From positions 59,750-123,749 of the forward strand of contig CAKXYI010000005.1 in NCBI GenBank assembly GCA_934899185.1: a DNA stretch of 64,000 nt, given 5' to 3'. A program made the translations under genes and the position numbers. This DNA comes from an uncultured Lachnospiraceae bacterium (GTDB taxonomy: Bacteria > Bacillota > Clostridia > Lachnospirales > Lachnospiraceae). Within the stretch, counting starts at the first letter, position 1, and each line of letters opens with the position of its first letter. Shown here in pieces: positions 17,523 through 27,154 of the stretch. The notes beneath the pieces are model-generated. The model ran no database searches and was not told the DNA's origin. It was given only the letters and a program-made list of their open reading frames with translations.

Positions 17523-17560
17523 AGGCAGGGGCAATCTGTGGATCGCCCTTGTCTTTTTTT
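17523..17560 (+). terminator. Rho-independent terminator after the GH3 gene
   Basis: GGCAGGGGC and GCCCTTGTC form an imperfect stem around a short loop with TC/GA pairing at its top, followed by seven T. Confidence 0.75.
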
Positions 17561-17617
17561 GTCGGAAACTATATAATGAAACATCATAGATAATACGTAT
17601 TGAGAAGGGGCTGTATT

Positions 17618-19456
17618 ATGGAAAAAGAACGTGTAGAAAAGACAGAAACAAAAGAGGAAACGAAGGTAACAGAGGAGAAGGCTGCAAAGGTTGGCTGCAA
17701 GAAGGCTAACAAAGCAAAGAAAAAGCCGGGCAAGTTACACAAGACCAGTATCGGCATGAAGATCTATTCTTGTATGGTGGTCATGGGAATCTCCTTTTTG
17801 ATCGTTGTGTTTGCCAATATCTCTATCCTTGGCACAGTGGAAAAGAATAACGACAAATTGGTCAACGTCTATATGGAGTTGGAGAAGACAAAGAGTGTGA
17901 CTGCGGAGTCTTACCAGCAGACGGCAAAGTATGCAGAGTCATGTGTCAACCGTCCAACGGATGTTAACTTCTCCGGATTGGAATCATCGATCCAGAACGT
18001 GCGTGACCATATGGATACGACCAAGAAGTGTGTCAAGAAGACAGGGGACAAGAACTTGATCTCCCGCGTGGATGCATGGGAAGTCAAGATGGAAGATTTT
18101 CTGGATTCCGCAGAGTTGATCCTGACAAAGTGTCAGCAGGGAGATATCGAGGCGGCTTCCAATACTTTGTCTGCTCTGGGTGGACCATATACCTACGTGC
18201 AGATCGCGCAGGGTGACTTTGAGGAATTATTTAACAGTGAATTAGCCAATATTGAAAAGACCAATACACAGGCGATCAGTCGTATCCGTCAGATCAACTA
18301 TATCTGTTCAGGTGTGGTTGTATTTATCATCCTTATTATGGTTCTGATCGTTTATAAGACCATCGTTCGCCCGACCAAGAAGTCAGGTGAGCAGATTCGT
18401 CAGATCTCTGACAAGATCTCCAAGAACGAGGGTGATCTGACCGAGCGTATCGTGGTACGTTACGGCGATGAAGTCGGTCAGATGGCAATGGGTATGAACG
18501 GCTTCTTGGATCAGTTGCAGAATGTTATGAAGAACCTCAAGTCTGAGGCAGACAATATGACATCTTCTGCACAGGCAGTTTTGGATTCCGTAGATTCTTC
18601 TACAGCCAATGCGGATCATGTATCTGCCGCTATGCAGCAGATGGCAGCCAGCATGGAGGAGATTGCCGCAACGCTTAGCACCATTACTTCCGGCAGTGAT
18701 GCTATCCTTGCAGAAGTACAGAACATGGTAGACAGTGCCAGCGGCGGTGTCGATTTGGTACATGAGATCAAGAACAGAGCACAGAATCTGCATGCAGAGA
18801 CGATTTCCGGCAAGAATGAGACCAGCGGACGTATCGTAGAGATCCGTGGCATGGTAGAAGATGCCGTGGAGGAGAGCCGCAGTGCAGAAAAGATCACAGA
18901 ACTGACCGGCGAGATCTTAGATATTGCCAGCCAGACCAACTTACTTGCGTTGAATGCATCCATTGAGGCTGCAAGAGCAGGCGAGGCAGGCAAGGGATTT
19001 GCTGTTGTTGCGGATGAGATTCGACAACTTGCAGACAGTAGCCGTGAGACTGCCAACAACATTCAGGAGATTTCTAAACTGGTTATCGGTTCCGTTGAAA
19101 AATTGGCATCCAACTCACAGAATATGCTTGCCTTTATCGACGGAAAAGTTATGCAGGACTACGATGGATTTGTTAAGGTTGTAGAGCAGTACGAGGCAGA
19201 TGCAGACAGCATCAATGAAGTATTGGGACAGTTTGCAGCCAAGACAGACGAGATCCGCAATACCGTTGAGGACATGAACAATGGTATCAACGATATCTCT
19301 ACTGCCATTGATGAGAACGCACAGGATGTGACAGGTGTGGCACAGAATGCCGTTTCCTTGGTAGAGGCAATGAACAAAATTCAGGCAGAGACAGAAAACA
19401 ATCAGGCGATTTCCCAGCAGTTAAATGAGCAGGTAAACCGCTTCAAGAGAGTATAA
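17618..19456 (+). CDS. Methyl-accepting chemotaxis protein
   Basis: 612 residues from ATG 17618, chosen because AGAAGGGG lies just upstream; an earlier in-frame start has no such site. A long Lys/Glu-rich cytoplasmic head (about 1-45) precedes a first membrane helix, a four-helix-bundle sensor of about 150 residues, a second helix ([19 protein letters not shown]), a HAMP domain and a methyl-accepting signalling domain. The hairpin tip reads [19 protein letters not shown]. It would signal to CheA/CheW; the ligand is unknown. truA begins at its stop (TAATG). Confidence 0.93.
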   Translation: MEKERVEKTETKEETKVTEEKAAKVGCKKANKAKKKPGKLHKTSIGMKIYSCMVVMGISFLIVVFANISILGTVEKNNDKLVNVYMELEKTKSVTAESYQQTAKYAESCVNRPTDVNFSGLESSIQNVRDHMDTTKKCVKKTGDKNLISRVDAWEVKMEDFLDSAELILTKCQQGDIEAASNTLSALGGPYTYVQIAQGDFEELFNSELANIEKTNTQAISRIRQINYICSGVVVFIILIMVLIVYKTIVRPTKKSGEQIRQISDKISKNEGDLTERIVVRYGDEVGQMAMGMNGFLDQLQNVMKNLKSEADNMTSSAQAVLDSVDSSTANADHVSAAMQQMAASMEEIAATLSTITSGSDAILAEVQNMVDSASGGVDLVHEIKNRAQNLHAETISGKNETSGRIVEIRGMVEDAVEESRSAEKITELTGEILDIASQTNLLALNASIEAARAGEAGKGFAVVADEIRQLADSSRETANNIQEISKLVIGSVEKLASNSQNMLAFIDGKVMQDYDGFVKVVEQYEADADSINEVLGQFAAKTDEIRNTVEDMNNGINDISTAIDENAQDVTGVAQNAVSLVEAMNKIQAETENNQAISQQLNEQVNRFKRV

Positions 19457-20196
19457 TGGAAAAGAATTACAAATTAAAGATCAGTTATGACGGTTCGCGT
19501 TATTTCGGCTGGGAACACCAGCCGGATCGCGAAACCATCCAAGGAAAAATAGAGACAGTCCTTGCACGTATGGTGGATAAGGATATGGTAGACGTGATTG
19601 GCGCGGGGCGTACAGATGCAGGTGTACATGCCCGCGCCATGATTGCTAATGTGCATCTGGATACAGGGATGTCACCGGAGGAAATCCGTGATTATGCCAA
19701 CCGCTATCTGCCGGATGATATTGCCATACTGGAAGTGCGGGAGGCGGCTGACCGCTTCCATGCCAGATATAAGGCAGTGGGCAAGACTTACCAGTACACC
19801 TGTTTTGACGGTTCGGTCAAACCGGTCTTTGACCGCAAGTATTATACGTCGTTGGATCAGGAACTGGATGTGGAAGCCATGCAGGAAGCGGCACATTTTC
19901 TGGAAGGTAAACATGATTACAAGAGTTTTTGTGGTAACAGTCGTATGAAAAAATCGACCATCCGTATCGTAGACACGATCACCGTGCGCCGGCGCAAGGG
20001 ATATGTTTATCTGACCTTCCATGGCACAGGCTTCTTACAGAATATGGTGCGCATCATGGCAGGAACTCTGATTGAAGTCGGTCTGGGACGCATAAGACCG
20101 GAAGAAGTGGAGGAGATTTTGGAGGCTTGCAACCGTAAGATGGCAGGTCCGACAGCACCGGCAAAGGGGCTTTGCCTCTTGAAGGTGGACTATTAA
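19456..20196 (+). CDS. truA: tRNA pseudouridine synthase A
   Basis: 246 residues. TruA converts uridines 38-40 of tRNA anticodon arms to pseudouridine. The catalytic Asp lies in the family motif GAGRTDAGVHA; other conserved blocks are KISYDGSRYFGWE near the start, and FLQNMVRIMAGTLIEVG. Normal length for the family. The start overlaps the chemoreceptor stop by one base, so translation may be coupled, though the functions are unrelated. Confidence 0.97.
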   Translation: MEKNYKLKISYDGSRYFGWEHQPDRETIQGKIETVLARMVDKDMVDVIGAGRTDAGVHARAMIANVHLDTGMSPEEIRDYANRYLPDDIAILEVREAADRFHARYKAVGKTYQYTCFDGSVKPVFDRKYYTSLDQELDVEAMQEAAHFLEGKHDYKSFCGNSRMKKSTIRIVDTITVRRRKGYVYLTFHGTGFLQNMVRIMAGTLIEVGLGRIRPEEVEEILEACNRKMAGPTAPAKGLCLLKVDY

Positions 20197-20236
20197 AGTG
20201 GAAATCATAAATGAAACTTGACGGAAAATGAAGGAT

Positions 20237-20270
20237 GAGTGAAGACTTTTCAAGTCTTCGCTCTTTTTTT
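20237..20270 (+). terminator. Rho-independent terminator after truA
   Basis: GAGTGAAGACTT pairs with AAGTCTTCGCTC across a short loop, then seven T. Confidence 0.93.
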
Positions 20271-20346
20271 GCCCTCTTTTTGTATAGAATGTCAGAAACT
20301 ATGGATAATATACAAAAACGATATGGAAAATTTGTTGAAGTTTTAT

Positions 20347-20436
20347 GATTGAAAATGATTGAAAATGACGGAATGTGATTGTATAATACAAACATCAAAT
20401 GAATGATTTTGAACGAAGTTGAACGGAAGTGAATTT
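20347..20436 (+). promoter_or_regulatory. fru operon promoter overlapped by 10-bp direct repeats
   Basis: A strong promoter, TTGAAA (20359-20364), 17 bp, TATAAT (20382-20387), lies inside a run of helically phased repeats. TGATTGAAAA occurs twice in tandem and is followed by TGACGGAATG and TGATTG. A second group downstream of the -10 reads TTGAACGAAG, TTGAACGGAA, GTGAA. Repeats with a 10-bp period on both sides of the -10 are what a DeoR-type repressor would bind, and the repressor gene follows directly. Confidence 0.75.
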
Positions 20437-21186
20437 ATGTTAGCGGAAGAAAGATTTGCAAGAATATTGTCCATACTAGAAGAAAGTGGTTCTGTGACGG
20501 TCGCAGAACTGATGGAGCGTCTGGATGCGTCAGAGTCGACCATCCGTCGTGATCTCAACAGTCTGGATGCCAGAGGACAACTCATCAAGGTGCATGGCGG
20601 TGCCATGATGAAGGACGCTGATTCCTACCGGACACAGGATGATGATGTCCAGTTACGCAAGGAACGCAACGTAGAACAGAAAGTAGCGATAGCTCGCTAT
20701 GCGGCGCGTTTGATTTCTGACTATGATGTGGTCTATCTGGATGCAGGCACAACGACAGAGTTGATGATCGATCCTATGTTGAATCGCCATGCCATGTATG
20801 TGACCAATGCCATCGGACATGCGAGAAAATTAGCAGCATTAGGCTCTACTGTCTATCTTCTGGGCGGCGAGTTCAAGGGAATGACAGATGCTATCGTTGG
20901 TGAGGAGGCAGTGCTCTCCATCGCCAAATACAATTTTACCAAGGGCTTTTTCGGAACCAATGGCGTGACGGTAGAACAGGGATTTACCACGCCGGAGGTC
21001 AAAGAGGCATTGATCAAGCGCAGAGCCATGGCACAGACCAAGGATGCCTACGTTCTGGCAGATGCCAGCAAATTCGGTGAGATATCCACCGTGACTTTTG
21101 GGGACTTTTCGGATGCAATCGTTTTAACGGATCAGAGAAACAAAAAGTATAGAGATTTTTCAAATATTAAGGAGGTGGGAGAATGA
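20437..21186 (+). CDS. fruR: DeoR-family repressor of the fructose operon
   Basis: 249 residues from ATG 20437. An N-terminal winged helix-turn-helix (about residues 5-55, VTVAELMERLDASESTIRRDLNSL) is followed by the DeoR sugar-phosphate-binding domain (about 75-230), with YLDAGTTTE and FFGTNGVT as ligand-site motifs. It probably senses fructose 1-phosphate and derepresses the downstream fruK-fruA genes. The stop overlaps the fruK start (ATGA). The specific name follows the operon context. Confidence 0.9.
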   Translation: MLAEERFARILSILEESGSVTVAELMERLDASESTIRRDLNSLDARGQLIKVHGGAMMKDADSYRTQDDDVQLRKERNVEQKVAIARYAARLISDYDVVYLDAGTTTELMIDPMLNRHAMYVTNAIGHARKLAALGSTVYLLGGEFKGMTDAIVGEEAVLSIAKYNFTKGFFGTNGVTVEQGFTTPEVKEALIKRRAMAQTKDAYVLADASKFGEISTVTFGDFSDAIVLTDQRNKKYRDFSNIKEVGE

Positions 21187-22091
21187 TCTATACAGTGACC
21201 TTTAATCCTTCTTTGGATTATATCGTGTCAGTGGATGATTTTACGTTGGGGCGTGTCAACCGTACCAGGACGGAGATTATTTATCCGGGCGGTAAGGGAA
21301 TCAATGTTTCCATGGTGCTGAAGAATCTGGGACATGATAGTCACGCACTTGGCTTCATGGCAGGGTTTACCGGACAGGAGATCGTAAGACTCTTAGATGA
21401 ATGGGGCGTACAGTCAGATTTCATCCGCGTGGAAGATGGAATTTCCCGTATCAATGTCAAACTTCGTTCCAATGAGGAATCGGAGATCAATGGACAGGGA
21501 CCTGCGATTGCTGAAGACCACATCAAACAGTTGTATCAGCAGTTGGATCGTTTGGAAGATGGGGATGTCTTAGTGCTCGCCGGAAGCATACCGGATATCA
21601 TGCCGGACGATATTTATATGGACATTATGAAACACCTGTCTGACAAGAAATTGCACATCATTGTGGATGCGACCAGAGATCTGCTGGTAAATGTATTGTC
21701 TTATCACCCATTTTTGATCAAGCCAAACAATCACGAACTCGGCGAGATCTTTGGCGTGGAATTAGAGGATAAGGAAGAAGTCTTTACCTATGCCGCAAAG
21801 TTACAGGAGCGTGGAGCACGCAATGTTCTGGTTTCTATGGCAGGTGACGGAGCCGTCCTTCTGACAGAGGATGGACAGAGATTTGAGAGTATGCCACCGA
21901 AGGGCAAGGTCGTCAATTCGGTTGGCGCCGGGGATTCCATGGTAGCAGGATTCCTCGCAGGATATATGGAAGAACATGATTATGCCAAAGCATTTTATAT
22001 GGGACTGTGTGCGGGAAGCGCATCCGCATTTTCAGAGGAACTGGCAACCAGGGACGAAGTCCTCGCTTTGATGCATAGTATCGGAAAGTAA
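21183..22091 (+). CDS. fruK: 1-phosphofructokinase
   Basis: 302 residues, PfkB/ribokinase fold. It phosphorylates fructose 1-phosphate, made by the fructose PTS, to fructose 1,6-bisphosphate. Motifs are GGKGINVSMVLKNLG near residue 38 and the C-terminal catalytic VNSVGAGDSMVAGF with the base Asp. AAGGAGGTGGG upstream and overlap with the fruR stop imply coupled translation. fruA follows after 47 bp. Confidence 0.95.
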   Translation: MIYTVTFNPSLDYIVSVDDFTLGRVNRTRTEIIYPGGKGINVSMVLKNLGHDSHALGFMAGFTGQEIVRLLDEWGVQSDFIRVEDGISRINVKLRSNEESEINGQGPAIAEDHIKQLYQQLDRLEDGDVLVLAGSIPDIMPDDIYMDIMKHLSDKKLHIIVDATRDLLVNVLSYHPFLIKPNNHELGEIFGVELEDKEEVFTYAAKLQERGARNVLVSMAGDGAVLLTEDGQRFESMPPKGKVVNSVGAGDSMVAGFLAGYMEEHDYAKAFYMGLCAGSASAFSEELATRDEVLALMHSIGK

Positions 22092-22138
22092 TGTGTCAAA
22101 CATTATTTTATTAGGAAAGGTAAAAGGAGGAATCACAC

Positions 22139-24199
22139 ATGAAAGTGAGAGATTTGCTTGGTGTAGAAAGCATTCAGTTGCATGGGGCACCAACAGGCAA
22201 GGAGGATGCCATCAGGCAGATGGTAGATCTCATGTGCAAGCGCGGCAACATCGCGGATCCTGACACTTATCTGCAGGGGGTTTTTGCAAGAGAGGAAGAG
22301 GGAACGACCGGTATCGGAGAGGGGATCGCAATTCCGCATTGTAAGTCGGACGCAGTATCAGCACCGGGGCTGGCAGCCATGGTCGTGCCACAGGGAGTAG
22401 AATACGATGCGCTTGACGGAGAACCGGTGCATATCATCTTTTTGATCGCAGCACCAAACACAGAAGACAATGTGCATCTGGAGGTACTTAGCCGTCTGTC
22501 CGTTCTTTTGATGGATGAGCAGTTTACAAAGGATCTCATGCAGGCAAAGAGTCCGGAGGACTTTTTACATGTGATCGATCTGGCTGAGGCAGACAAGGAA
22601 GAAAAAGAGGAAGCCAAAGCAGAGGTTGCAGAGACACCGGTGGGAGAGGAGATTTTTGTTGTTGCAGTTACCGGATGTCCTACCGGAATCGCACATACTT
22701 ATATGGCAGCAGAAGCCTTGGAAAAGGCAGCCGCCGCAGCAGGATGCCGGATCAAGGTAGAGACCAGAGGATCCGGCGGAGCCAAGAATGTACTTACGGA
22801 TGCAGAGATCGCCTCTGCAAAGGCAGTCATCGTTGCCGCTGATACCAAGGTACCAATGGATCGTTTTGATGGCAAGGCACTGATCGAGTGCAAGGTGGCA
22901 GATGGCATCAGCAAGGCAGCAGAATTGGTTGACCGTGCGATGAAGGGGGATGCATCTGCTTATCACGCAAGTGCTGCCAAGAAAGAGACCAAGGTCGATA
23001 CAGGAAAGACGGACAGCGTAGGACATCAGATCTATACACATCTGATGAATGGTGTATCGCATATGCTTCCATTCGTTATCGGTGGTGGTATCTTAACAGC
23101 GATCGCCTTTTTGATCGATACTTTGATGGGCTATGGTGCGATCGGTGGCGGAAGTTTTGGTTCCTGCACTCCGGTTTCCGCATTTTTTAAATATGTAGGT
23201 GGTCTTGCCATGGGACTTATGGTTCCGGTGCTTGCGGGCTACATCGCTTATTCCATTGCAGACCGTCCGGGTCTTGCGGTTGGTTTTACCGGAGGACTTC
23301 TGGCAGCCAACGGTAATGCACTCTTTACGGATTACGATTGGGGCAGCCTGTCCGGCTTTAGTGATTTTGTTGGTCGTTTCGCTTTCCAGGGAGAGCATGG
23401 TGGTACGACGGTTTCCGGTTTCTTGGGCGGTATTCTGGTAGGTTTCCTTGCCGGATACATTATCTTGGGACTCAAGAAACTCTGCGAGAAACTGCCGGAT
23501 TCTTTGGAGGGCATCAAGCCAACCCTGATCTATCCGGTCGTAGGTATCTTTATCGTGAGTGTCCTTATGTGCTTTATCTTTAACCCGATCATCGGATTGA
23601 TCAACACAGGGCTTTCTACCATGCTGACAGCCCTTGCCAAGGCAGGACTGATCACCCTTTTGGGATGTCTCTTAGGAGCCATGATGGCGATCGATATGGG
23701 AGGTCCGATCAACAAGGCAGCCTATGTCTTTGGTACAGGAATGCTTGCAACAGCATCTGATCTGATGGCAAGCGGTACACAGTCAACAGACCCGGCAGTC
23801 CAGGCATGCTACATTGCAATGGCATCCATCATGGTCGGTGGTATGGTTCCGCCAATCGGTATTGCCCTTGCCTGCCACTTCTTCCCGAAGAAGTTCACCG
23901 AGGCAGAGCGTGCGTCTAAGGTTTCTAACCTTGTCATGGGATGTTCTTTCATCACAGAAGGTGCCATTCCATTTGCAGCAAGTGACCCGGCTCATGTGAT
24001 CCCATGTACTCTGGTTGGTGCAGGTGTTGCAGGCGGATTCAGTGCATTCTTTGGATGTACCCTGATGGCTCCTCACGGCGGTATCTTCGTATTTGCAACC
24101 GTTGGCAAGCCTTTGCTTTACATCCTTTCATGGATCATCGGTTCCATCGTTACGACTGTTATGCTCGGCTTTATCAAGAAGGATGCACAGGAAGTTTAA
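22139..24199 (+). CDS. fruA: Fructose-specific PTS enzyme IIABC
   Basis: 686 residues combining three PTS domains. IIA (about 1-150) carries the phospho-His67 in GIGEGIAIPHCKS; IIB (about 170-275) carries the phospho-Cys180 in VAVTGCPTGIAHTYMAAEAL; IIC (about 290-680) is the membrane channel with eight or more helices. It imports fructose and releases fructose 1-phosphate. The order A-B-C is usual for Firmicutes FruA. AAAAGGAGG precedes the ATG. HPr and enzyme I genes follow in the same direction. Confidence 0.96.
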   Translation: MKVRDLLGVESIQLHGAPTGKEDAIRQMVDLMCKRGNIADPDTYLQGVFAREEEGTTGIGEGIAIPHCKSDAVSAPGLAAMVVPQGVEYDALDGEPVHIIFLIAAPNTEDNVHLEVLSRLSVLLMDEQFTKDLMQAKSPEDFLHVIDLAEADKEEKEEAKAEVAETPVGEEIFVVAVTGCPTGIAHTYMAAEALEKAAAAAGCRIKVETRGSGGAKNVLTDAEIASAKAVIVAADTKVPMDRFDGKALIECKVADGISKAAELVDRAMKGDASAYHASAAKKETKVDTGKTDSVGHQIYTHLMNGVSHMLPFVIGGGILTAIAFLIDTLMGYGAIGGGSFGSCTPVSAFFKYVGGLAMGLMVPVLAGYIAYSIADRPGLAVGFTGGLLAANGNALFTDYDWGSLSGFSDFVGRFAFQGEHGGTTVSGFLGGILVGFLAGYIILGLKKLCEKLPDSLEGIKPTLIYPVVGIFIVSVLMCFIFNPIIGLINTGLSTMLTALAKAGLITLLGCLLGAMMAIDMGGPINKAAYVFGTGMLATASDLMASGTQSTDPAVQACYIAMASIMVGGMVPPIGIALACHFFPKKFTEAERASKVSNLVMGCSFITEGAIPFAASDPAHVIPCTLVGAGVAGGFSAFFGCTLMAPHGGIFVFATVGKPLLYILSWIIGSIVTTVMLGFIKKDAQEV

Positions 24200-24288
24200 A
24201 AAGGAATATGGATGGGCGGAAGCAGAAAGACAGTATGCTTCCGCTGCATCTAAAATAGAAAAAGAAAGATCATAAGGAGGAAAATATC

Positions 24289-24546
24289 ATGAAAGAAATC
24301 ACATACACGATCACAGATCCGGAAGGAATCCACGCAAGACCGGCGGGTGTCTTGGTAAAAGAGGCAGCAAAGTTTACAAGTAAAGTTACCATCGCAAAGG
24401 ATGGAAAAGAAGTAGATGCCAAGAGGATCTTAGGCGTTATGGGACTTGGCGTAAAATGTGGACAGGAAATCGTTTTAAAGACTGAGGGCGAGGATGAGGA
24501 TGCAGCCATCGAAGCACTTGGAAAGTTTTTGGAAGAAAATCTGTAA
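24289..24546 (+). CDS. ptsH: Phosphocarrier protein HPr (lacks the regulatory Ser46)
   Basis: 85 residues. His15 in GIHARPAG is the phosphate carrier between enzyme I and the IIA domains. At the site of Ser46, which HPr kinase modifies in most Firmicutes, the sequence reads DAKRILGVMGLG, with Arg46. This copy therefore cannot be modified there and is unlikely to serve as a CcpA co-repressor. It lies between fruA and ptsI with its own AAGGAGG. A second HPr with Ser46 may exist elsewhere. Confidence 0.93.
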   Translation: MKEITYTITDPEGIHARPAGVLVKEAAKFTSKVTIAKDGKEVDAKRILGVMGLGVKCGQEIVLKTEGEDEDAAIEALGKFLEENL

Positions 24547-24629
24547 GATAGGATAGCGAACAGCGCAATGCTGGTTCTCATTAAGTGCTCATAACAGGTT
24601 GGCGCAGCAACAGAAAAGGAGCGATAAAT

Positions 24630-26246
24630 ATGAAATTAGAAGGTAAAAGCGTTTTTAGCGGAATAGCAATCGGAAAGTGCAAGATCTTCGGAAAGAAAGA
24701 TCAGGTCGTAAAACGTAGCAGGATAACAGAGACAGACCTTGAGATCAAACGTTTTACCCAGGCAAAAGAGCAGGCTAAGAGTCAGTTGGCAGCCCTCTAT
24801 GAAAAGGCATTGAAAGAGGTGGGCGAGGCGAATGCAGCCATTTTTGAAGTGCATCAGATGATGCTGGATGATCTGGATTATGTGGAGTCCATCACCAATA
24901 TGATCTCATCCCAGGGCATCAATGCAGAGTATGCCGTGGCAACGACAGGCGATAACTTTGCCGAAATGTTTGCAGCCATGGACGATGATTATATGAGAGA
25001 GCGTGCGGCAGATGTCAAAGATATTTCCAATCGCGTCATCCATATCTTGCAGGGCGGCAGTGAGCAGGCAGGACTGGGAGATCAGCCGGTCATCATTTTG
25101 GCAGATGATCTGGCACCGAGTGAGACTGTGCAACTGGACAAGTCCAAGGTACTTTCCTTTGTGACCCGTCATGGATCCACCAATTCGCATACAGCAATCC
25201 TGGCGAGAACCATGAATATTCCGGCGCTTATTGGAGTAGATTATCCAGAGGATGCAGAAGGACATATGGCTGTCGTGGACGGCAGAAACGGTGTCTTTAT
25301 CTTGGATCCGACGGAGGAAGAATTGACGAAGTATGAGGCACTTCGTCAGGAAGAAGTAGAAAAGGCAAGACTTTTACAGGAACTAAAGGGCAAGGAGAAT
25401 ATCACGAAAGCGGGCAAGAAGATCGCCCTTTATGCAAATATCGGTGGTGTTGGTGATGTGGCAAGTGTACTTGCCAATGATGCCGGCGGTATCGGACTTT
25501 TCCGCAGTGAGTTCTTATATCTGGAGACAGAAGACTATCCGAGTGAGGAACAGCAGTTTAAGGCGTACCGGACAGTCGCAGAGAACATGGCTGGCAAAAA
25601 GGTCATTATCCGAACCCTTGACATTGGTGCGGATAAGCAGGTAGATTATTTTGGGCTGGAACATGAGGAAAACCCGGCAATGGGATATCGTGCCATTCGT
25701 ATCTGCTTAGATCGCAAGGAGATCTTTAAGACACAGTTGCGCGCCATTTACCGTGCATCTTATTATGGCAACATTTCCATCATGTTTCCTATGATCATCT
25801 CTGTGGATGAGGTCAAGGCTGCCAAGGAGATGTGTGCGACGGTACAGGAAGAATTAAAGAGTGAGGGCGTTCGGTACGGAAAGGTGGAACTCGGTATTAT
25901 GATCGAAACACCTGCGGCAGTCATGATCTCGGATCTTTTGGCAAAGGAAGTTGACTTCTTTTCCGTTGGAACCAATGATCTGACCCAGTACACACTGGCG
26001 ATCGACCGTCAGAACCCAAAACTGGATAATATCTATGATGCACACCATCCGGCAATCCTTCGGATGTTACAGACCATCATTGATAATGGACATAAGGAAG
26101 GCTGCTGGGTCGGCATCTGCGGTGAACTTGGTGCAGACGTGACTCTTACAGACACATTCCTTAAAATGGGCATAGATGAACTTTCGGTCAGCCCTTCTAT
26201 GATCCTAAAGGTCAGAGAACAGATCCGAAACAGCGATGCCGAATAA
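24630..26246 (+). CDS. ptsI: PTS enzyme I (phosphoenolpyruvate-protein phosphotransferase)
   Basis: 538 residues from ATG 24630 (AAAAGGAG upstream); a longer in-frame start lacks a ribosome binding site. It takes phosphate from PEP and passes it to HPr. The N-terminal domain holds the phospho-His in GSTNSHTAILARTMNIPAL; the C-terminal PEP-binding barrel has GIGLFRSEFLY, IRTLDIGADKQ, GIMIETPAA and SVGTNDLTQYTLA. Length is slightly short of the common 570 residues but complete. Confidence 0.95.
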   Translation: MKLEGKSVFSGIAIGKCKIFGKKDQVVKRSRITETDLEIKRFTQAKEQAKSQLAALYEKALKEVGEANAAIFEVHQMMLDDLDYVESITNMISSQGINAEYAVATTGDNFAEMFAAMDDDYMRERAADVKDISNRVIHILQGGSEQAGLGDQPVIILADDLAPSETVQLDKSKVLSFVTRHGSTNSHTAILARTMNIPALIGVDYPEDAEGHMAVVDGRNGVFILDPTEEELTKYEALRQEEVEKARLLQELKGKENITKAGKKIALYANIGGVGDVASVLANDAGGIGLFRSEFLYLETEDYPSEEQQFKAYRTVAENMAGKKVIIRTLDIGADKQVDYFGLEHEENPAMGYRAIRICLDRKEIFKTQLRAIYRASYYGNISIMFPMIISVDEVKAAKEMCATVQEELKSEGVRYGKVELGIMIETPAAVMISDLLAKEVDFFSVGTNDLTQYTLAIDRQNPKLDNIYDAHHPAILRMLQTIIDNGHKEGCWVGICGELGADVTLTDTFLKMGIDELSVSPSMILKVREQIRNSDAE

Positions 26247-26307
26247 TTTGATAAGCAGATGGCGGATGTTTGTTATGCTATCCGGACATTCGTCTGACTT
26301 TTGCCCC

Positions 26308-26378
26308 GTCGTCCCTGACTGCGCTATGGGATGACGGTATATAGAAACCACCTTTGTAAGACAGAGGTGGTTTTTTTT
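26308..26378 (+). terminator. Hairpin plus rho-independent terminator after ptsI
   Basis: The terminator proper is ACCACCT (26347-26353) pairing with AGGTGGT (26365-26371) and a run of eight T. Just before it CCGTCGTCCC (from about 26308) can pair with GGGATGACGG, giving a second hairpin with one G-T pair. Confidence 0.85.
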
Positions 26379-26429
26379 CTTGTCCGCCTGTGGTAAGATA
26401 GGAAGATGAAGAAAGAAGGTAGACACAAG

Positions 26430-27152
26430 ATGAAATACGATATTGTTTTATTTGATTTGGATGGAACACTTTTAAATACATTGGAAGATCTGGCAGACAG
26501 CGTGAACTATGTCATGGGACAGATGGGCTATCCCCTGCATCCTTTGGAGGATATCCGCCAGTTCGTAGGCAACGGCATCCGTACCCTCATGGTCAGGGCA
26601 ACGCCACAGGGGGAAGAGAACCCGCGCTTTGAAGAAGGTTTTGCCATGTTCAAGGCTTATTATCTGACCCACAATCAGATCAAGACCAGACCTTATGATG
26701 GTGTGATGGAACTTTTGCATGATTATGAGGAAGAGGATATGCCGATGGCGATCGTGACCAACAAGAATCAGGAGTCCGTAGATGTGCTGGTGCGGGACGT
26801 ATTCAAGAACCATGTGCGTGTTGCGGTAGGTGATGATGGGATTCGTCAGAGAAAGCCTGCGGCTGCCCCGGTCGAGGAGGCATTGCGCAGACTGCGTCAG
26901 GTCTACGCTGATCAGGCATGGGCGCGTATGGGCGGCGAGGATGCCTTGTCTGAGGCAGACTGGCTGACGTGGATCAAACCGCATGTTCTGTATGTAGGAG
27001 ATTCGGATGTGGATGCGGCAACAGCAGAAAATTCCGGCGTGGACTGTGCCCTGTGCGCATGGGGATTTCGTGAGGAATCTTTGCTTGAGACCCTGCCGCA
27101 TGTGGTCTTGTTACATAAACCATTAGAATTAGAAGCATTTATGAGAGGATAA
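26430..27152 (+). CDS. HAD-superfamily hydrolase, phosphoglycolate phosphatase-like
   Basis: 240 residues from ATG 26430. The HAD nucleophile motif is FDLDGTLLNT (residues about 7-16), motif II is AIVTNKNQ, and the acidic motif IV is YVGDSDVDAATAENS. A four-helix cap lies between motifs I and II, as in Gph/PpaX-type phosphatases. A stretch of about 20 residues before motif IV (around DQAWARMGGEDALSEADW) looks like an insertion. The substrate cannot be told. The next gene starts two bases after its stop. Confidence 0.88.
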   Translation: MKYDIVLFDLDGTLLNTLEDLADSVNYVMGQMGYPLHPLEDIRQFVGNGIRTLMVRATPQGEENPRFEEGFAMFKAYYLTHNQIKTRPYDGVMELLHDYEEEDMPMAIVTNKNQESVDVLVRDVFKNHVRVAVGDDGIRQRKPAAAPVEEALRRLRQVYADQAWARMGGEDALSEADWLTWIKPHVLYVGDSDVDAATAENSGVDCALCAWGFREESLLETLPHVVLLHKPLELEAFMRG

Positions 27153-27154
27153 AT

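Noticed and set aside
24208..24258. Short peptide frame between fruA and the HPr gene
   Set aside because: Sixteen codons only, with no supporting signals.
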